Origin: Holacanthus passer
Taxonomy: Eukaryota; Chordata; Actinopteri; Pomacanthidae
Length of the DNA: 64,000 nucleotides
NCBI GenBank assembly: GCA_025331565.1
Contig: JAFREQ010000014.1
Coordinates: forward strand, 14,372,001 to 14,436,000
Direction: 5' to 3'
Shown here: positions 38,377 through 51,049 of the stretch, piece by piece
How the letters are laid out: the number at the start of each line of letters is the position of its first letter
Position numbering within the stretch: position 1 is the first letter of the stretch
The notes under the pieces: model-generated
The model's input: the letters and a program-made list of their open reading frames with translations, nothing else
Told to the model about the DNA's origin: nothing
Database searches by the model: none
Translations under genes and position numbers: made by a program

Positions 38377-38430
38377 TTATATATGTATATATATATATAT
38401 ATGTGTGTTTATATATGTATATATATATAT
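38177..38430. repeat. TA/TATG/TGTG satellite with about 86-bp period
   Basis: Alternating TA, GTAT and GTGT words. The string GTATGTATATAC starts at 38229 and again at 38315, and flanking sequence repeats with it, so the array is a local duplication of an approximately 86-bp unit. Open frames here are artefacts. Confidence 0.85.
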
Positions 38431-39479
38431 CACTAGTTTACTAAAGCTAAGAATGTAATATCAATATGATTCTTATATTCCTGTACTACCAACACTCTAT
38501 ACAGTAAACATTCATGTGCTGCTATTGGTTCTGTGTTGAAAACCCATTTGACAAAATGCTCAAACAATTGTGGCAGTGAGGGGCCCAGATGTCTGGATTT
38601 TGTCTGACAGAAAGTCCACAGGTCCAACCTGACCCGGACCTATTTTAGAAATTTTAACAACATGGCCGTTTTAACATAATCCTGAAAACTAAACTAATTA
38701 TATAAGCCCATTTACACATAGCAAACACAGAAAAATCTGATACACTAAATTAGGATTAGAAGTCATATGTATCATATTTACAGAACACATTGAGTCAATA
38801 TTCACATGAAAGTAATATTTTATTATAATACACAAAACAGCTCCTTACAGATGATCTAACTTTAGAAACTTGACCCTTTTAACTAGAAATTTTCTCAAGC
38901 AATTTTGAGTGTGCTTGATGCTTGGTGTGTAATCAGTTTTCTGACACTGGGCGTCTACCAAGTGGATTTGAAGGATCACTGCATGGTTGCCAGATGCTGT
39001 ATGTGATACTAGCCCTACCATTCACCCAGCACTAACTGAAGCACTGTGTATTTGATGATAGTAGCTGTAGCAATGATCTTGCTATACCTACTTTAGTGAG
39101 TGGTGTAAGTGATAATATTACCAGTACTAAGTATTAATAGTGTATCAAGGCATTGTTAAAATCATTAGTAACACCTGAGCTGGGGTCGCTCACTGAAGAT
39201 ACTGATATATAATTAAGTGATGTGTATTTCCAAAAAATACATATATATATATATATATAAATAGAAAATCTTCTTCTAAAAACCAGTGGTCAAGATCAAA
39301 GCAGAGGCTAAGATATTCTGACTTTTAGTCTGTAGTATGAGTCAAGCTCCAAAACTTCTGTATCTTACAATTCATACAATGCATGTTAAATGTTGTTTAT
39401 TATATATATATATAGTTTGTAATGCACGCTTTCCAAATCTAGAGCCAAACATGATGTAACCTTGACAAACTAGCTACAC

Positions 39480-39529
39480 AATTAGATGACCTTAAACGAC
39501 AAGAGCTTGTCATTTAAGGTCATCTAATT
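39480..39529. repeat. 50-nt near-perfect palindrome
   Basis: The two 25-nt halves are reverse complements except for the central pair and one mismatch (C39497 against A39512). There is essentially no loop. Outer words are AATTAGATGACC and GGTCATCTAATT. Confidence 0.9.
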
Positions 39530-41099
39530 AGACATACACCACACCTTTAATAATTACAGGTGCTTGAATTTCTGATTGATGTCTGGGATTTGAATTGTGT
39601 CAGTAGGCTGAGGACTGCACCTTTTCATAGCTGTTTAGAGTGGTGACTGTGACAGGTGACATGGTTGAAAAAAATGATTGGTTTATCACTGGAAACAGTC
39701 GCACACAGCTGGACAGTATTAACAGGTTGTATAATCACACTAATCTGACATTAACTCAAGAAATAGTTGGGGATCTACCCTGACTCTGCACCTGACAGAT
39801 TTTGACTCAGAGGTGAGACGGAGCAAGTCGAAACAAATTTGTTGTTTTGTGTTTATTGGCAGCATCTATAGCTTCATGTCACTGTGCAAGTGAACAGACT
39901 GAAACAATAAGGCACAGATTACTTCTTTCTTGTAAATGTAGGAAGGGGTCTAATTTTATTCTGGTTTTTAAGAATATCACAAAATAAAAATTACAGTTGT
40001 TTGCCATATTTAAGAACCTCAGATTTTTTTTTTCAACTTCCAATGGCGCACTTAACATTGCAAGTGACTATACGTTGAAAGGCTATTCGGCACAGTTTTC
40101 CTCCTGTGATTTGGTAGAAGAGCAGTCTTAAAGGTTAAAGCTGTCATCAACAAACCCAACGAAAAGACCAAAAGCCAACAATGTTTTAGTGCGTCTCTCA
40201 TTACTTTCCAACTTCCCTACCCTGTTTGTGGCACTTAAACACAGACCTAGTCAGCACCAAACACATTTGTTCCTACTGAAGATCTTTTAAAAATATAGTT
40301 TTATTTTAAAAAAGGCTCAGTAATAACCAGCTAGTAATTCACAGCTAGGCACTGTAGTTTTTAAATGTTGCTCAAACAGTAAGTAGTACATTTGTTGGGG
40401 ACTGTTTTAGCCATTTATTAGTACCCATTTGGTGCTCTTGTGAGTATTTACAACCGCAGGATGGTGTATGCAGGATTCATTGTTGGCTTTGGTCTTTTAG
40501 TGGAATTTTTCCACAATAAGAAATTTTAAAAATACGAGTATCATCAACCTTTTATCCTTTAACAGCATATGTCAATGTGAAAACAGAAATAACTGAAAAG
40601 ACATGCGGCAATCAACTTTATTGTTAGTAAAAATAGAGAAGCATCACCAGTGGTCAAAATTAAAGCAGACTTTGGTCTCACAATTCAAACCAAAGACAAC
40701 CCAAGAAAAGTAATTTATTTAGGTACTTTGGGCTTCTGCTACTCCTGCACATTTTCAGCTAGAGACTTCATTGAAGCTTTAAAACATGCAAGTTTTACAG
40801 TTTTGAATTATTACAGTTTAATGTTTGTGCTCCTTCTACCCCTGTTTCTGGTTGTTCTTTTTAAGTGAGGACCTCTCTCTCTTTAAACAATCAGGACAGT
40901 GGGTTATAACTAGCGTGCTAATGTGCATTGTGCATCAGAGACACTAATTTAATTCCATCTGATGCACTTTGCCCAAGTTTCCATTGAGACACTTCAGTAG
41001 GCTCCTGGATGTCAAACCTCAGCCTACGATCCTCGTTGTGACTCTGTTAAGAAAACAGAGGCTCTAAATCACTGAAATATTGATCAAGAAGAATGTTAC

Positions 41100-41600
41100 A
41101 TGTTAACATATAAGTTGTTGTTCAAGCAAACTTACCAAACTGTTATTTCTGCAGTGTTTCTGTGTTGGATGCATTTTACACAACGGTTGCAACTGTGCAT
41201 GCACAACTTTCATCTCTCTCTGCCACAGGAAGTACATCCTCTGCTGGACTTTCTTGGTGAGTGAGCACTTGAGGTCCTGGGTGATGATGGTGCCTAGGAA
41301 GCAGAAGCACACAATTTCAACTGGGGAGTCACACAAGGTGATGAGGACAGGTGTGAGTGTTGAGCTCTAAGTTGTTCTGCCTGCACCAGGTCACCAGATG
41401 GTCAATCTCCCACCTGTAGATGTACTTATCCCCACCCAAGATGAGGCCCATGAGGCTGGTGTCATTCTCAAAATTTAGGAGCTTAATGTACTGATGCCTG
41501 GAGGTGCAGCTGTTGGTGTACAGGGAGCAGAGAGGAAGAGAAAGGACGCAGCCTTTGGGGGATCTTTGAGGTCAGAACCATGTTTTCCCCAGCTTAGCTA
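41100..41600 (-). mobile_element. LINE reverse transcriptase fragment, inactivated
   Basis: The minus strand encodes LYTNSCTSRHQYIKLLNF, then ENDTSLMGLI, YRWEIDHLVTWCRQNNLELN and, after a frame break, FCFLGTIITQDLK and KKVQQRMYFLWQ. These match the palm-to-thumb segment of fish non-LTR reverse transcriptases, where the usual words are FADDTT and FKFLGTTIS. The catalytic FADD box reads FEND, so the copy is dead even without its stops and frameshift. Confidence 0.8.
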
Positions 41601-44600
41601 GTTCCTTGGCCAGGTGTTAATGGAGTGGGTAGCTTTAGGTTTGTAGTTTGTGATCTGTCTGAGCCCCTTCCAGAAAGAAGCAGAGAACTGGTGTTTCTCA
41701 GAATATGTTTAACTTCTGTAACCACCTTATGATACATAAATTATGAAGTTATGGGACTCAACAATAAATTATTCATATCTTTTATTAACCTAGATAAAGT
41801 TCACATAAATGATAAAAACTCAATATTATGAATTATCTTTAGAATCAGCCAAATAATTTAAATAGAAATGTTACCACATATGTAGCAGTAACTGTTTTGG
41901 TGTCATAGGCTATTTTATTAGCAGCGTTTTTTCCTAAAATGCAAATCTGTATTTTCACCCTGTTTTTATGTTTGTCATAAATATATTACCTATAGATTTT
42001 ACTCATGCTCTTCTTAGCATAATACAAGAAATGGATATAACCCCAAAGCTAGAGATTAAAAAGGACAAGCTCAGTGTTTGCCTTCAGACGTTGCATATAG
42101 CAGGTTATTGTGTTTTTGTCTGCCTCCTTTAGCATCTCCCTGAGTGCTGCAACGTCTGACAGCCAACAGGATCAAACCGGGTAAAGCCAGTCGTGCTGCC
42201 CAATCATCATCTCCAAGTAGGAGGAAGGCGCCCAAGTAGACACATTCCTCTTGATGAACGTCGCACAGTCGACACCAGACAGACAAGACCAACCTCCCTT
42301 CTCATGCATCATGTTCACAACATAAACTCAAACAACAAACAGTTTGCTGTGAACCTGTTGTAGCTGTTTTTACATTCTGTGCCAACATGAACTATAGTAA
42401 TCCCATGTTTTACAAGCAGCACAGCAAAATACTCAGACTCAGACATGGTTCCTCCACAGCACTGTTAACGTAATAGTACACCCCAACATCAAAAAGTAGA
42501 CTTAATTTACTGAATATAAACCCAACAATGTTTGGACAGAGAGCCAGTGTAGATGATTCAGCTTCACACTTTATCATCACGAGGTGAACAGTCATTTCAT
42601 TGTTGTTGCCTATGAGGTTATTATGCACCAGAGTTGTATTTAAGAAGGATGAGACATATGAGAAGTCATTTAAGGACTTAAAAGACCAACAGTGTTTTAA
42701 CATGGCTATTCACAGTTTTCAGTGTTTATGTACATTTGATTAAATTAATGCAAAACACAGAGAAGTGCACACACAAAAAGCCATATGTAGTTTTTTAAAG
42801 AAAAACTATGGTAACGTTATCTTAGGTTAGAGAGTCCTCTAGTGGTGGACTCGCAGATTACAACATTTGGCCCAGAAGAAATTCAAAGATTACAGTTATT
42901 CATCTTCATCTTGCTTTTCTTTTTAAAATCTCAATAATTTTTAAAATCATTGTTATTAACATTATGTAATTCTTATTTATCATTTAGTTCATCATACTCT
43001 ATACTGTTTGGTGCAGCTTATTAACATTACAGTCTTGCAATCTCTTTCAGCAAAAGGAATGTAATTCATGAAGAAATCGAAACTCCAGTGCTGTATATTG
43101 CTGTTCTGAAAATTCTCGACAGAGTGTTCATTAACCTTTGCAAGCGCCTCCACCATCCAGACGAGTGCAGCACTGAGTTGTTTTTAAGCCTAGAAGGGAG
43201 TGGGGATGGATCCATGTGACCAAGCTCCCACACAACAACACATAACTTATTCCAAGTCTGACTTTGTGGAGTGGTGTTGCTGAAAGATTGGGGAGGAAAT
43301 TTTATTGCAAGAATACTGATCAGAAATGTACTTGTAGTTGTTTCGACAGCTGAACTATAGAATAATAGGCTACTTCATTTCTTTCTGATGTGATTTTTCG
43401 ACATAAGAGTTCAATTACTTTGTTAGACATTCTTGAAATTACACCTACTCATCAAATAATCCACAGTATATAAATGTGCAAATATATTTCATTTGAAAAG
43501 TTTAACTCTTGGACAAGATGTCTCCTACTTCATCACACTACTTCTGTTTGTGTACTGAGGGTTTTCAAGTTTTCACATTGTGCTTCAGTCTAAGTTACAA
43601 AGTGGATCACAGCTGGTGGTTTCCAAACTAGATGTGATATGTTGTGATTTAATGTGGGCACAGAGAAACTTCTCCCCTTCAGCAAGTGAATGTGAAAACG
43701 GCCTTCTAGTATCTAGTCTATAGGTACATCTTTCTGCACAGTGAAGCAACAATAGGCACAATATACTTTTGAATAGAGGAGGGCCTTATTGTAAACCCAA
43801 GTCCAACATACTGCATGAAGCATCCACCTCTTTTCACTTTCTGCTCTTGTCAGCATCAAAACAATGTCAAACAGTTTGTAAAGGCTAAGCAAGTTCATTT
43901 GTACAGCACTGTTCAACAATAAGACTATTCAAGGTGTTGTACATAAGACAGGAAGGAGTTTCACTTGTGTGTTGTTTCACTCCTCATCTTCCCTGTGCTA
44001 TTAACTCTCAGAAGTGAATTGTCTGTATATTTGTTGGTTAATGTTCCAATCAAGAATGTTGAGGGTAATTTCATGTGGACTTCTAAATACAAATGTCAAC
44101 TCATAATTTGTATTTAGCACCAACAAAACATACATTGTTGTATGTTTGCATCAGTTTGTGTGTTGTGGTTGCATGCTTAGCAGAACAAAACTCATCTTTT
44201 ATGTGTCTCAAGGTTCATGTTTTGCACAATCATTTGCAAAAGTAAAAGAAAACTATGTTCAGCAACAATAGTCTAATGTGAGACTAAACATTGAAAAACT
44301 CATCCTTGAGATTGTGTTAACCTCCAAAGTTAAAAATGCCAAACAGATCAGTGCAGCCTGGCTGGAAACCCTCAGCTCCAACAAGCTGCTCTGACTGATG
44401 TCCTGTCCAGGTGGGAGCGCTGTGCTTCACATCAAGCTTCTCTCTCTGCATGCAATCAACAAATTACAGGCATGCAGCCCAACTGAGGAAGAGCTCAACC
44501 ATAACCCATAAGACGTGAACGACCAAGCCTCATGTTTGTCAGTGTGACAAAACATAAAGCTGGATGCCACTAAATGCCAGTATATTGCACTTTGAGCACT

Positions 44601-44683
44601 GTGTAAATCAATGTGTGACAATCATTTATGTATTTTTTCAGTCTTGAGAGAAAAAAGTCACTGCTATGTTTTAATGATTTGTC

Positions 44684-44756
44684 ATAATAATAATAATAAT
44701 AATAATAACAACAATAATAATACACTTAAATACATAAACCGAACACAAGCAGCAAT

Positions 44757-44788
<32 letters not shown>
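44684..44788. repeat. (AAT)n and (ATT)n arrays in inverted arrangement
   Basis: An AAT-rich array at 44684-44720 and an ATT array at 44759-44788 are separated by 38 bp, so the transcript could fold into a long A-U hairpin. Confidence 0.85.
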
Positions 44789-44792
<4 letters not shown>

Positions 44793-44899
44793 CTTTTGTG
44801 TTGGACATAATTATGCCAGAGTCTCATGAATATTGAAATTGGGGACTAGTTAAATGTGTGCTGTGATTTCACTTCTTCTCCTCTGGTGCATGGATTCAT

Positions 44900-45221
44900 C
44901 TTCAACGTGCTCCGGCTGGCGTTGGAAGTAGTTCCGGTGCCGGAGCAGCCGAGCGGGGCGCGCAGACCCGGTGCTGTCGTCGCTGAGCGCAGACGCGGAT
45001 AGCGGCTCGAGTCCGGCTGTCGTGCCCGTCGAGCGACCGGAGCAGCGGTCAGTGTGCCGGCCGCAGCCTGCAGCCCTCCTCCTCCCTCCGGGTCACAACG
45101 ACGAGAGGCGCCGCTGGAGCTTTTGTCTACGAGGGGGGATTTTTCCAGCAGAAGCGGCGTCTGGAGCTTCTGAAGCAGAGTAGGAAAAAAAAACTGAGCC
45201 GGTTCACATTCACCTACGACG
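44900..45221 (+). promoter_or_regulatory. foxj3: Probable foxj3 first (non-coding) exon and CpG island
   Basis: A sharply GC- and CpG-rich block with a GGGGCG box near 44956 in otherwise AT-rich DNA, closed by the strong donor ACG|GTGAGT (exon end 45221). It is the only promoter-like block upstream of the foxj3 coding exon on this strand. The open frame at 44971-45183 is GC-rich and not recognised as coding. Linking it to foxj3 across a 13-kb intron is inference. Confidence 0.55.
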
Positions 45222-46403
45222 GTGAGTAGAAGAATTTGTGCATGTCAGTCCTGCAGGTTTGTGCTTTAACAATATAGATCCAGATGTTTTTACTTAATGT
45301 CAGGATGTGACAAGTTCGCTGTCATAATGTGCATGCATGCAAACACTTAATGACATGAAGTCAACTTAAGTTTGCAGTCATCCTCTCATGTAGCGTTTAA
45401 ACAGTCTGCAAAAGAAAGTGTTTAATGCAATCGCGCAAGTGTTGGATGCATGAAGAGGAGACTGTGTGTTGCACAGCTGAAAACACTTTTGAAGTGATAA
45501 CAGTGGGAGCTCATAGTCTGACCAAGCCGAGAGACTCATCCACTGTCCCTGATGGCTGCAGCCTTAACTGTATGAACAGGCTAAATATCCTACAGTGTCA
45601 ATGTGAATCAGTTGCTATGTTTAAATCACATTTTTTTTTGCATGCAGTCACAGAAAGCAAAACAAGTCAGATCACTTGAAATAATTGACTTAACTTTGTT
45701 TCACAGCCTGGTATATTTTATATAGGTTTATATGTCTGTGTCCGAGGTGTCATTAACACCATGTATTCACAAGTGTTTATAGCTGATTTTCTTTACTTGT
45801 ATATGTGTGCATGCATGTATAGTTTACAGTTCACAGTGTTCTTATGTATGTGCTGGATGGATGTACAGTATGTTTGCATGCATGTAATTATGCCTGTAAT
45901 TGCATACTATTAGTCAGCACACTTTTAAAAGTATGTGTCATTTTCAGTGGCCCCCTGTGTCTAGTTTAGTACCATATATAAAGGCTATATAAAGTATTAT
46001 GACTTAGGTTTGCACTATAAAAACTGGTGTTTGTTGAAAGTCAATGTAATTTACAGATGTGACATTAATGTGTGCTAAGTTGGGTGAAGCATCTAAACAG
46101 ATTAGCTGATGCAGTGAGAAGATACTGTAACTTGCCATAACTGCCCTTGAGTCCCAGTGCATGCAGGTCCCTCTTATTTGTTTTCCAGTAAGCTGAATTT
46201 GTTGATGGTGCAGTTATGCTCACCCACTATGGATTTATATTCCATATGCTGCCTCCAAAGGGCCAGTGTAGATCCCAACCTTACCATGAACAGTGACCAT
46301 CTTATACTGTAGTCAGAGTCATTATCTTTAATCATGCTGCAGTGTGGAGAGCCAGCCAATACTATACAATTTCATTTGTCCAAAAACACACAGACAAGGG
46401 GAG

Positions 46404-46440
46404 CTGTGTGTGTGTGTGTTTGCGTGTGTGTGTGTGTGTG
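46404..46440. repeat. (GT)n microsatellite
   Basis: GT units with one TTTGC interruption. Confidence 0.85.
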
Positions 46441-46924
46441 TCGGCGACAGACTGAGAAAGTGTTTGAGAGAGTACCCTGCTCCTGATTTGGATGCGCCTC
46501 TAATTCCTATCAAGATGAGAGCTGTCTGAACAGATTTCTCTCATCATTATTTGCTCTGAGATTTACTTGCGCTTGTAAATGGTGTTTGATTGAGGGTAAT
46601 TTGGCTTTTTAATTGCTGAACAGCTGCCACACTCACTGCTGATTGCCATTGTAGACTTTCTCAGTAGATCACTCATAGACCCCTAAATGCCTCATTAAAA
46701 CGTTATGCAGAATCGCGTGAAACGTGAAGAGAAGGAACCCTAATAATATTTTACTGATTTGTGTTTTATCATCGGAAAGGTCGTCGTAATTATCGTCAAT
46801 GTCAGCAAATGCAATGCTAAGAAACGAGGGTAGTAATGACTTTTTGAAAGTTGAATTAAGGGCTATTTGTAGATACACCACATGCATTTCAGTTCCTTTG
46901 ATAAAGATGAACTCCATATGCCAG

Positions 46925-49900
46925 TGTGACGGATGTTGGTTGGGCATAGATGAGAGATACTCAGAGGACCGATTTCCACCATTTATTCCTCCTTCTGCAG
47001 GAAGACAATATAGCACGCGCATACAGTATATTGTCTTGAGGATGGCCACTGCACATCTGGACCCTCATCAATGCAAAAGCAGCTTTTCTTCATTATGTCT
47101 CAGGCAACACAACACTACATAACAGGGACATTACAATGTATATATCACTTGGCTAATGTTTGTGCAGTGTGCTCCTTATGTTAGAATATTATTAGCTGAG
47201 AGCTTTGAGAACTGTCATTAATTAAGTCCATATAACAAAACACAACTTTCTCTTTAAAGGATGCGAATTAAACTGTGAAAAATATAGAAATATAAACCAG
47301 TGCAATCTAGAAGAATAAATGAAAATGTGCATGAAGCCACTAAACATAGGCAACAACATAATTATAATAACCACAGAGGACATACCTGAAGGAAGACAGT
47401 ATAACACACACGTATATATTGTGTCAGTCACTGCACATCTGGACCTACTTATTTGTACAAAATAACAGAATTCACACAAAGAAATGGCTGCAAAAATCTC
47501 CACGGGGCTATGTAAGTCACGTGATACAAGGCGGCCTGGCAATGCTGGGATTGGCGCGCAGCGAACTTCAAAGGTGAAATGGAAGCGTCTGCAAAACTAA
47601 TATTAGCTGTCAAAATAATACAAAAACAGCAGAGCAGCATGCTGTTAATAGTAAACTAGAGTAAAGTAAAATGGTAAAGTAGCACTAGTGTGTATTTCAC
47701 CACACACCTTCCCCTCGTCAGTGCAAATCAGTTCTGTGAGGGGGGGCTGCGGAAACTCAGCAGGTACGATAAGGGAGATGTGAGTGACTGAATTACCACA
47801 GGAAACTCGCGGAAATAAAAATAGCTCAGAGTCCTCAATGAGATCAACAAAATTCACAAATACCAAGTAAAATTACAAATTCATTTTTAACCCCCACTGG
47901 ATTTTATCAAATTTGAGAGCTGACTACACAGTGTGCACCTGATGAAACAAACACCACAGACAAACAAATAAGGGTCAGAAAAAAAAAAAAAAACCTCAAG
48001 AGTTTCCTATAGGGATGAAATGGCATGATGGCAGTGCTTGCCTCCAATTCCAGCTACTGGCAATAGAGTGTAAAGGGGAAGGTTATCTGACTTAAGACTT
48101 AAGAGCATGGTGTGGGGATATGGTTTGTATGAGCCTATTTACCAAATCTCAACCCGACTTGTGTTTGTGCATTGGAATGGCCACAGTGTGGGCCACAGTG
48201 TGGGGGTGAGGTCTGATCAACAGCGTCCTGAGCGTGTTGTGTATTGTCTGTCGGCGTTGTGGTTGCCGAGCGCAGGGTCTGACTGTGTCACATGTACAGG
48301 AACATCAGCAGCGACCTCTGTGTTAGTCACGGGACAGAGGCACAGGTCACAGACTGATCTGTCACCCGGTCTTCAGGTATGGCTGAGACGTCCTGAGGTG
48401 CAGAGGTCACACTTGTTCCGTCAGTAACGTCTGCTTCAGACAACGATGTTATCCATTATGTGGTACTGTGAGTCCACAAGCTCCGGATCAGTCAAGGGGA
48501 CTGGTCCCAATCTCACAGTCACAGGTGACAGAGGGGCAGTCCCATTGAATTGTTACAAACTCCTGCTTCCCTTTGGATGGTGTGAGACCATGCAGAGCTC
48601 ACCTTTTTGAAGTTAGCTCCTTGGTCACAAAGACACAGAAGTACCAGTCCCAGATAACCGTCTCCACCTGCGTAGCTGACTGGTCTTTACAGGGAAATAC
48701 CTTAGCCATCCTCGTAAAATGGTGTGTTATCACCAATAGGTTGATTGACTTTTTCCTTGAGTATTTGGTTGACCAAAAGTCAAAACATACCAGCTTTAAT
48801 TGCCTGATTGATATAATGCGCTCCAGGTTAACTCTTCCTTCAAGTTTAACTCCTTTGCATCTCTGACATTGGTCAGTCTCTTTTACCTCTGTTGAGGTTT
48901 GACCAAAAAGGCCTCTGTTTTGAGCGAGTCAGGGACAACGTATTAGAACATATTTTCTGATCTCTTGAAACACTCCTCACGACTACTGGATGACTTGAAG
49001 GCGTTCTGGCCAGAAGTACTTGACATACATATCCTTGCCTCCAGTGTTGTTGGCATCAACACCACTGGGTGTGGAAGTGTAAGGACCCTCCCCCATGAAC
49101 TGACAAGCAATCTGGACCCTGACCCAACCCAGTAACTGTGCATTTATCAGATATGACCTTGAAGTGTCTCACATCCCTCACGTCCCCCTTTTTTTTTTTT
49201 TTTTTTAGCAAAACAGGACTAGTAAATTATTAACATGCATTGAAATGTTAGGAATTGCTAACCTTTAATATCAATTGGACTATTAGTCTCTACTATGTTT
49301 TCATTGTGTAAATTCATACAGAAAGTATAATAGAAGATACATTTAAAAATGATAGTAACAAAAGCAATAAAAAGTAATCAACTCATTGAGTAACACCCTG
49401 AGTAACAGTCTAATTATAGATCTGACTGCTTGTTGATTATGAAATGTAGATCAGGATGGCTGTCCAGCATCTATGGTGACCAACATCAAGCTGATCTGAA
49501 GATCTAAAGAGTCAAAGCACCAGTGTGACGGATGTTAGTTGGACAAGTAGATGAGAAGACTCAGAGGATCAATTTACAGTATTTATTCTTCTTTCTGCAA
49601 GAAGACAATGTAACACATACAGATAATGTATATTCTCTCCAGGTTTGTCATTGCACATCTAGACCCTCATCAAAGCAAAGCAGCAGTGTGAGAGCTTTTC
49701 TTTCTAATGTCAACATGGTGAAACTGCTTAACTCTGACATAACACTGTATATATGGCTTAACCTGTGATGGACCTATATGTACAAAACAGAATTTACACA
49801 AGGAAATGGCTGCAGAAATCTTCACCAGTGTGACATGAGTTTTGTGATGCAAGGTCTGACATGGAATGATCTACAAAACTCATATTAGCCATCAAAATAA

Positions 49901-50242
49901 CACAAAAACAGCATATATGCATTGAAGTTTACAACTTAAATGACTTGTTTATCAAAGGAAACGGGAAAGAAGTGCCAGCAGCGTTTCACCACATAACTTA
50001 CCCTCATCAGTGCAACACAGCACTGGAGCTTCAGACACTCAGCAGGTACGTTAAAGAAGATGTGCAGTGACTGAATTAATAGTAGATAGAATAAAAGAAT
50101 AAATAGGAAACTCGGATAAATAAAAATAGCTCAGGCTCCTCATTGAGATGAAATTCACAAATGCTAAACAAAATTATTAAATAATAAACACAATCCACAA
50201 ATACTAAATAAAATTAGGAATTCATAAAGTTCTCTGTTACGC
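46925..50242 (-). mobile_element. Collapsed Ty3/Gypsy LTR retrotransposon
   Basis: Read on the minus strand it has an upstream LTR at about 49524-50242. Immediately after the LTR end (CCGTCACA), a primer-binding site opens TGGTGCTTTGACTC (49509-49522). An integrase fragment follows at 48606-48890, then a polypurine tract GTGGGGG at 47891-47897, then a second LTR at about 46925-47890. The two LTR copies are direct repeats sharing long words, for example the blocks at 47697-47880 and 49984-50180. The left copy is interrupted by about 250 bp and partly duplicated. Gag, protease and reverse transcriptase are gone. LTR edges are approximate. The whole unit is non-autonomous and inactive. Confidence 0.75.
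48606..48890 (-). pseudogene. Ty3/Gypsy integrase fragment
   Basis: An open minus-strand frame of about 95 codons contains the CxxC end of the integrase zinc finger (CQRC). The words LKLVCFDFW, INLLVITHHFTRMAKVFPC and KDQSATQVETVIWDW align with the Ty3/Gypsy integrase core, whose usual form is VCIDFL...LVITDHFTRYAQAFPT. The first core Asp (CFDF) is kept and TDH has become THH. The frame ends at TGA where the family would continue to the second catalytic Asp. Confidence 0.8.
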
Positions 50243-50403
50243 CTATATATGTATCAGTAATGGCAGTCAAGAGTTTACATTGTACCTCTAAATTTTCACT
50301 ATGACTTAATAATATCTTAGTAATATCTTCTTTTTATGCCACTTCATAATGTTAGGCAGCCAGTCTTTCTTCTCACTTTCTGCCAAAGAATGATTTGCCA
50401 CCT

Positions 50404-50930
50404 AATTAAAAATACAGCCGCAAGCAACGATTCCGGGTTCAAGCCCTTTTACGCTCAACAGAAGGAAGCAGCTCACTGGGCCAAAATGAAAGCCTCGAGC
50501 AGCAACGAGCGGGTTTCAGGCTTCACAAAGGTGAACAAAGTCACTTCAGCTAGTTTAGATCTGTCTAAAAAGAGTGAGACCAATCACACACTTGTTTCAT
50601 CGTCACAAAGCCTGCAGCAGTTTAATAATTGCGCACTCAAAGTTCTGTCATCCGTCCTCCCTTCATCGGATTTGAACAATACTTGGTGTTTATGTTCAGG
50701 ACATAGTGCAGGGTGTCCCCAGTGAGTTTAATCAGGATGTGTAATAGGCCACACCCATTTGCACCAATTAATATGGCATTTCAGATTTTGGTAAATACTT
50801 GAAATTCTGTTCACTGGGGGTTTTGCAGTTTTCCAGTGGTTTTCCAGTGGGGTTTTGTGTTTCTAGCTCATTCCAGCTTACGGCAATTGGAGCCACAGAG
50901 TAAGACAACTACTAATAATAAATCACTGAG
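50404..50930. repeat. Possible degenerate tRNA-related repeat
   Basis: The word GGGTTCAAGCC at about 50426-50436 resembles a Pol III B box, in a context (CAGCCGCAAGC...) that looks like the head of a dispersed repeat. No clear A box, tail or second copy is seen in this window. Confidence 0.2.
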
Positions 50931-51049
50931 AGCTTGAACCACAACAGGATGAAGATACTCTAAGATAGTAAACTTTTCCCAAATTATGTCAAGAATCTGT
51001 TTTGTTAAGCAGCTAATTTTTTTAACAAAACATACAGTTGTTATACATA

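Larger units (their letters stand above)
37331..44880. other. rimkla-foxj3 intergenic region
   Basis: No gene recognised in 7.5 kb. It contains a TA/TG satellite (38177-38430), a 50-nt near-palindrome (39480-39529), a dead LINE fragment (41100-41600) and paired AAT/ATT microsatellites (44684-44788). Remaining open frames are short and low in complexity. Confidence 0.5.

Noticed and set aside
38137..38458. Open frames rich in Tyr and Ile
   Set aside because: They come from the TA/TG satellite and are low-complexity artefacts.
42071..42292. Minus-strand frame with possible zinc-binding and acidic motifs
   Set aside because: Too short and isolated. It may be transposon debris, but no family could be named.
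44971..45183. A 70-codon frame in the GC-rich foxj3 first exon
   Set aside because: Stop codon precedes the donor and the composition is that of a CpG-rich 5' UTR; FOXJ3 translation is known to start at MTSELE or a short extension.
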